From the NCBI GenBank assembly GCA_937922435.1, contig CAKZVT010000003.1:1-64000 (forward strand): a stretch of DNA of 64,000 nucleotides, written 5' to 3'. The notes under the pieces are model-generated. The model had not been told where the DNA came from. It saw only the letters and a program-made list of their open reading frames with translations, and did no database searches. Position numbers and translations under genes: made by a program. Within the stretch, counting starts at the first letter, position 1. Each line of letters begins with the position of its first letter. Shown here one piece after another: positions 60,123 to 64,000 of this stretch. This DNA comes from an uncultured Prevotella sp. (GTDB lineage: Bacteria; Bacteroidota; Bacteroidia; Bacteroidales; Bacteroidaceae).

Positions 60123-62648
60123 TCAAGCCTTGCATGCGTCGGCGAAGCTTACCGCGTATTTCTCGCCGAGGCACGCCTCGTAGTTCTTGCAGAAGTTGTC
60201 GTACACGTTTTTGGCGATGCCACGCTTGTGCCTGCGGCACAATATCTGGCATTGTACGTACAATGCGCGGTCGCTGAAGGGGTCGTGCGCCATGATGGTC
60301 TTGGCTATTTCGAGCGACGTGTCGTCGTCACCCTTCTGCATGCTCTTGTCCAGCAGGCGTGTGAGCAGCGAGATGGCCGCGTTGGAATAGTCAGACTTGA
60401 ATTCGTCGAGCCATTCGAACGAGTAGTTGGGCAGGATGGGTCCTTCCAGCAGCAGCTCGAGCGTCCGCGCCGTCGTCTCCTCGCTGTCGTCGCCGGCTTC
60501 CATGCGGTTTATCAGCGTGCGTGCCTCGTGGTAGTCGAGGAACACGTCGTTACCGGTCTCCAGGCGGTAGTATATTTTGTCGTTCACCACCTCTATTCCT
60601 CCCACGCTTTCAAGCAGCATGCGCAGCTTGCGCATGTACACGTTCCTGTTGTTGCGTGCCGAGTTCTCGTTCATTTCCTGCCACAGAGCCTCGTCGAGGG
60701 TGTGTATTTCTATGCCCTTGGCGCTCTTCTCGCTGTACAGCAGCAGGATGAAGAGCAGGTTGCGCGTGCGTTTCGTGAAGTTGGCCGTTATGTCCTCGCC
60801 GTTCTTGTCGCGCACGACGAACTTGCCCAGAATGCTTATGCTGCCGCCTTTCGGCTCGTAGTATTTTTTCTTTTCCTTCTGTTCGGCCTCCTTCGGCTCT
60901 TCTTCCGCCTCGGGCGTGTGCTCCTCTTGTGCAGCCTGCACGGGCTTGTTGCGCCTGCGGCGTATGGCAATTAAGGCCAGCGTGACCGCCGCCACAGCCG
61001 CCAGCAGCACGATGTACGTTGACGTAGAGCCTTTGTCGGCGGCTGGCGCGGCCGCCGCCTCGGTGTAGTCGTCTTGCAGCGGCAGGTCGATTGATTCTAT
61101 TATGACGTCGTGCTCGAGCGAGTTGAGCCTGTAGTTGGCCACTACGTATATCTTGTTCTCCTTTGTGCTGTGGTACATGTCCAGCGCCACGTCCTTGTAG
61201 TCGGGTATGCTTCCCGAGGCGTCGGTCACTATTTTCCACTTCGGCTCGTCAATCCATATTTTGATTATGCGGCCTCCCTTGTTGGTCGTGGCTGCGTAGA
61301 AGGTGTGGTCTTCGGGGTTGTAGAGCATCTCGCTGGCCAGCAGGAAGCTCGTCTGCTGTTCGCCGTCCGATGTCCATACGCTCTCGGCCTTCATCGTCTT
61401 GAGGTCGATGCGCGTAAGGTCGTAATAATAAGTATAGGGCAGTTCCTGTTCTCCCGTGGTGTTGCCGAAGCCTCCGAACACGTACAGGTGGCCGTCGGCC
61501 ACGGCGGCTGCCGCGCCTGTGCGCGGTGTGATTTTCGGCGAGTATTCAAGCTCGCGTATGCTTCCCGTCACGGGGTTGATGCGGAACAGGTTGTTGTGGT
61601 ACCGGTAGAAGCCGTATCCTCCGAAGGCGTAAGCCGCGGTGTCTGTGGCTACCGCCCATGTGTGGTTGAAGTATTTTGGCTCGTCTTCGGTAGGCGTGGC
61701 CTTGCTCCACGTGCCTGTGGCGAAGTCGAAGTGCGACACGGTGGCGTGCTCCGTGCTGTAAGTGTACAGGTCGCGGTGCGCGTCGTTGTATGCAATGTAG
61801 TTGGAGTATTCCATGGCGCGGTAGCCTCCGTTCACGCTTGTGTCCGATGTCTTGTGCGTCACGGGGTTGAATGTCTTTACCGTGTTGCCGTCTACGATGT
61901 AGAACACGTTGTCCGCCTGGCTGAACGTTATCTGCACCCTTTCCTTCGACTTGTACCTGAGCACCTTCTTCCACTTCGTGTGGTTGTCGAGTATCCACTG
62001 CCCGTTCCTGGCCGTCGCCGGCGCGTTCTGCAGGTCGTCGAAGCTCGTGTCGCCTTCATGCAGGCGCAAGTCCCAGTGGTACAGCTTCTTACCTCCGCCG
62101 CTGACGGTTATGTCGCGCACGTTGATTGGCGCCACGTCGACGTAGTTGGGGTCGTCGGTGTGCACGCCGAAGGCCACTGTCACCTCTGTTGTCTTGCTGA
62201 AGTCTGCGTTCACCGTGGCCTTTTTGCCGCGGTATTCATAGGTGAGCTTGTTGTTTTTCTTGTCGATTGTAAGGCTGGCCTTTATGCCGTCGCCGCCCGT
62301 GACGTTGCAGTCCAAGTAATAGATTTTCTTGTCCACCACTATGGCCGGGCGGTTGTCGTTGAGCTTCGGCATGGAGAATATAGCGTCGAAGTGCTGGCCG
62401 TCGTCGGTCTTCACGCACAGCACGTTGCCGAAGAAAGGCTCTCCCTTGCGCAAATCCATGGCGAACTCCACCTTTAGCCCGTCCTTCACGCCGATGGGCT
62501 TGCCGCCGTTGAGCGACAGCGTGGTGCGCTTCGCCACGGGTTGCGAGTGCGAGTTGAAGTATAGTCCGTCGTTAGCGGCCGGGCAGCCTGCGGCCCAGGC
62601 CATGAGCAGTGTCAGGCAGATTGCAGCCTTGATGTAAAAGTGTTTCAT
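60123..62648 (-). CDS. Membrane-spanning one-component regulator: secreted kelch-type sensor, TM, winged-helix/BTAD-like output
   Basis: An 841-residue protein with an unusual layout. A signal peptide (MKHFYIKAAICLTLLMAWAAGC, possible but imperfect lipobox) leads to a LamG-like beta-sandwich (about 28-190) and kelch-type propeller blades (AAAAVADGHLYVFGGFGNTT; WAVATDTAAYAFGGYGFYRY). A single membrane segment lies at about 541-562 (TYIVLLAAVAAVTLALIAI then RRRR), followed by an acidic/basic linker. The cytoplasmic part starts SISILGKFVVRDKNGEDITA, continues with FTKRTRNLLFILLLYSEKSA and RNNRNVYMRKLRMLLESVGG (a SARP-like winged helix), and ends in a helical BTAD-like domain. It could couple an extracellular glycan directly to transcription of the flanking GH genes. 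That role is inference; the domains are seen. Confidence 0.82.
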   Translation of the reverse strand: MKHFYIKAAICLTLLMAWAAGCPAANDGLYFNSHSQPVAKRTTLSLNGGKPIGVKDGLKVEFAMDLRKGEPFFGNVLCVKTDDGQHFDAIFSMPKLNDNRPAIVVDKKIYYLDCNVTGGDGIKASLTIDKKNNKLTYEYRGKKATVNADFSKTTEVTVAFGVHTDDPNYVDVAPINVRDITVSGGGKKLYHWDLRLHEGDTSFDDLQNAPATARNGQWILDNHTKWKKVLRYKSKERVQITFSQADNVFYIVDGNTVKTFNPVTHKTSDTSVNGGYRAMEYSNYIAYNDAHRDLYTYSTEHATVSHFDFATGTWSKATPTEDEPKYFNHTWAVATDTAAYAFGGYGFYRYHNNLFRINPVTGSIRELEYSPKITPRTGAAAAVADGHLYVFGGFGNTTGEQELPYTYYYDLTRIDLKTMKAESVWTSDGEQQTSFLLASEMLYNPEDHTFYAATTNKGGRIIKIWIDEPKWKIVTDASGSIPDYKDVALDMYHSTKENKIYVVANYRLNSLEHDVIIESIDLPLQDDYTEAAAAPAADKGSTSTYIVLLAAVAAVTLALIAIRRRRNKPVQAAQEEHTPEAEEEPKEAEQKEKKKYYEPKGGSISILGKFVVRDKNGEDITANFTKRTRNLLFILLLYSEKSAKGIEIHTLDEALWQEMNENSARNNRNVYMRKLRMLLESVGGIEVVNDKIYYRLETGNDVFLDYHEARTLINRMEAGDDSEETTARTLELLLEGPILPNYSFEWLDEFKSDYSNAAISLLTRLLDKSMQKGDDDTSLEIAKTIMAHDPFSDRALYVQCQILCRRHKRGIAKNVYDNFCKNYEACLGEKYAVSFADACKA

Positions 62649-62762
62649 GTCAGGTCAGTAACGTTACTGATTGAATTGGTAGCTTGATTAATGTCATATG
62701 GCGGCGCGCGCTGTGCGGCGCGGACGTGTCCGCATGCCTGTGTGCGTGCAAATAGCCAATTG

Positions 62763-62770
62763 CAAAGGTA
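62763..62770 (-). promoter_or_regulatory. Putative -7 element for the kelch regulator gene
   Basis: The minus strand reads TACCTTTGCA, matching TAnnTTTG, 115 bases before the ATG, in the 284-base gap shared with the divergent GH92 gene. Confidence 0.5.
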
Positions 62771-62886
62771 TATAAAAAAGTTCTGATTTGTATGTTTTTT
62801 GCCGAAAAAGCGGCAAAGTGGCTCGCTTAATCGATTTTTAACCGTCTTTTAATCAGTATTTTCTGCGTATATTATGCACGGGTGGA

Positions 62887-62894
62887 TAATTTTG
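62887..62894 (+). promoter_or_regulatory. Putative -7 element for the GH92 gene
   Basis: TAATTTTGCA, 39 bases before the GH92 ATG. The AT-rich DNA between the two divergent -7 elements (about 62775-62880) is the likeliest place for binding by the neighbouring regulator. Confidence 0.5.
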
Positions 62895-62932
62895 CAACCG
62901 ACATGAAAAGACATACCTTATACCTTTTATAA

Positions 62933-64000
62933 ATGAAACATTTACATTATCTCTTCGTTAAGTCGGCCGCCGCCATCATGGCCGTCGCTCTCTCGGGGGC
63001 GGCCATGGCGGCGGACAAAACGCCGGTGGACTATGTCAACCCTTACATGGGCAACATCAGCCACCTGCTCGTGCCGACGTTCCCCACGGTGCAGCTGCCC
63101 AACAGCATGCTGCGCGTCTATCCCGTAAGGGCGGACTATACAGCCGACCAGCTGGGCGGACTGCCGCTCATCGTTACCCACCACCGCGAGCGCTCGGCCT
63201 TCAACCTGCAGGTGTACCAGGGCGACTTGGCGGCCGTAGGCTCGCGTCCTTCCGGCTATACGTATGACAACGAGCGGCTCAATCCGTATTCATATTCCGT
63301 ATATCTTGACAGTGCCGAGGTCGATGTCGACTACGCCGTGTCGCACCAGGCGGCCATCTACCGCCTCGGCCTGCGCAAGGGCGGCAAGCCTTCATATATA
63401 ATGTTAAGCTCGGCTGACGGGCGCATGGCCGCCAAGGGCAACGCCGTAAGCGGCTGGCAGAACCTTGACAAGCGCACGAAGGTGTACATACACGCCGAGT
63501 TTGACAAGACGCCGGCGGCCGTTTACGTTGTCAAGGACGGCAAGGCCGTGGCCGGCAGCGAGGCCGAGGGGCGCGGTGCGTGCCTCGCCGTCGAGATGCC
63601 CGGCGGATGCTCGAAGGTCAAGATGCGCTACGGCGTGTCGTTCATCAGCGAGGAGCAGGCCGCGCGCAACCTTGACAGGGAAATCCCCTCGTATGACTTC
63701 GCCGCGGTGAAGGCCGCCGGCCGCCGCGCGTGGAACGAGGCGCTGGGCCGCATCGAGGTGGTAGGCGGCAGCCGTGAGGACAAGGAAGTGTTCTACACAT
63801 CCATGTACCGCTACTACGAACGGCAGATTTGCATGAGCGAGGACGGCCGCTATTACAGCGCGACCGACGGCCGCGTGCACGACGACGGAGGCCGTCCCTA
63901 CTATACCGACGACTGGGTGTGGGACACTTACCGCGCAGCCCATCCGCTGCGTGCGCTGCTCGAACCCAAGAAGGAGGCCGACATAGTGAACTCTCTCGTG
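62933..64000 (+). CDS. GH92 alpha-mannosidase, N-terminal part (3' end outside window)
   Basis: The first 356 codons of an exported Ca-dependent exo-alpha-mannosidase. A signal peptide (SAAAIMAVALSGAAMA) is followed by the family's DYVNPYMGNISHLLVPTFPT line, the N-terminal beta-sandwich (PSGYTYDNERLNPYSYSVYL) and the start of the (alpha/alpha)6 domain with SMYRYYERQICMSEDGRYYS and YYTDDWVWDTYRAAHPLRALL. The catalytic acids lie beyond the edge. GH92 enzymes trim mannose from N-glycans or mannans, which fits the GH99-like gene nearby. It is divergent from the kelch regulator. Confidence 0.93.
   Translation, partial: MKHLHYLFVKSAAAIMAVALSGAAMAADKTPVDYVNPYMGNISHLLVPTFPTVQLPNSMLRVYPVRADYTADQLGGLPLIVTHHRERSAFNLQVYQGDLAAVGSRPSGYTYDNERLNPYSYSVYLDSAEVDVDYAVSHQAAIYRLGLRKGGKPSYIMLSSADGRMAAKGNAVSGWQNLDKRTKVYIHAEFDKTPAAVYVVKDGKAVAGSEAEGRGACLAVEMPGGCSKVKMRYGVSFISEEQAARNLDREIPSYDFAAVKAAGRRAWNEALGRIEVVGGSREDKEVFYTSMYRYYERQICMSEDGRYYSATDGRVHDDGGRPYYTDDWVWDTYRAAHPLRALLEPKKEADIVNSLV

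Noticed and set aside
60123..62648. HTCS or anti-sigma factor identity for the kelch protein
   Set aside because: No histidine kinase, receiver, AraC or FecR motif is present, and no ECF sigma gene lies nearby.

Overview
The window reads as chromosomal DNA of a GC-rich member of the Bacteroidales, most likely a Prevotella-like gut or rumen organism. The evidence is SusC/SusD pairs with a hybrid two-component sensor, lipoproteins with Bacteroidota-type lipoboxes, secreted enzymes ending in a Prevotella-style C-terminal sorting tail, and many promoters of the Bacteroidota type (TTG or TTTG, about 19-20 bases, then TAnnTTTG). Shine-Dalgarno-like sequences are not prominent. This placement is inference from sequence style, not from a marker-gene search.

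Layout. 1-8.4 kb: the end of dapF, a HAD phosphatase, a complete RND tripartite efflux operon (adaptor, pump, outer-membrane lipoprotein) and an AlkD-like DNA repair gene. 8.4-11.9 kb: a surface lipoprotein with collagen-like and GLUG repeats, enclosed by two direct repeats of about 520-550 bp. 11.9-19 kb: argS, an RNase H-like gene, a secreted beta-helix/SGNH fusion enzyme, an acetyltransferase, a low-molecular-weight phosphatase and a CAU-anticodon tRNA. 19.4-33.3 kb: a polysaccharide utilisation locus, all on the minus strand (HTCS, SusC, SusD, SusE-like, GH53 galactanase, GH3). Its gene set and order suggest beta-1,4-galactan as substrate. The GH3 gene carries one in-frame amber codon. 34-36.5 kb: a GH95 enzyme. 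36.8-38.3 kb: a DnaQ-like exonuclease and a WYL regulator gene broken by a one-base frameshift.

38.5-47.3 kb is an accessory stretch of mostly unrecognised genes: a Trp-rich repeat protein, two PD-(D/E)XK nuclease-fold proteins (each in an AT-richer segment), a partner protein, an RtcB RNA ligase, a metallophosphoesterase, two related unknown proteins and a small membrane protein with a G8 tract. It ends at tRNA-Leu(CAA). 47.5-49.8 kb: a mannose-1-phosphate guanylyltransferase, a HIT protein and greA. 50.6-59.8 kb: a second carbohydrate cluster on the plus strand (GH2, a double beta-helix protein, a GH99-like protein with an E-x-x-E pair, GH43). It converges on a remarkable regulator at 60.1-62.6 kb, which has a secreted kelch-type sensor, one membrane segment and a cytoplasmic winged-helix/BTAD-like DNA-binding half. 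A GH92 mannosidase gene is divergent from it and runs off the right edge.

The intergenic DNA is unusually structured. At least eight repeat families recur in both orientations, including hairpins built on AAAGGCCG..CTTTTGCA, a multi-palindrome GGCGGATTTGCAATCCGCC unit, a CTCCC..GGGAG hairpin, and several short-word tandem arrays. The strongest candidates for something new are the kelch-TM-winged-helix regulator, the nuclease/RtcB accessory stretch, and the repeat-flanked lipoprotein cassette.
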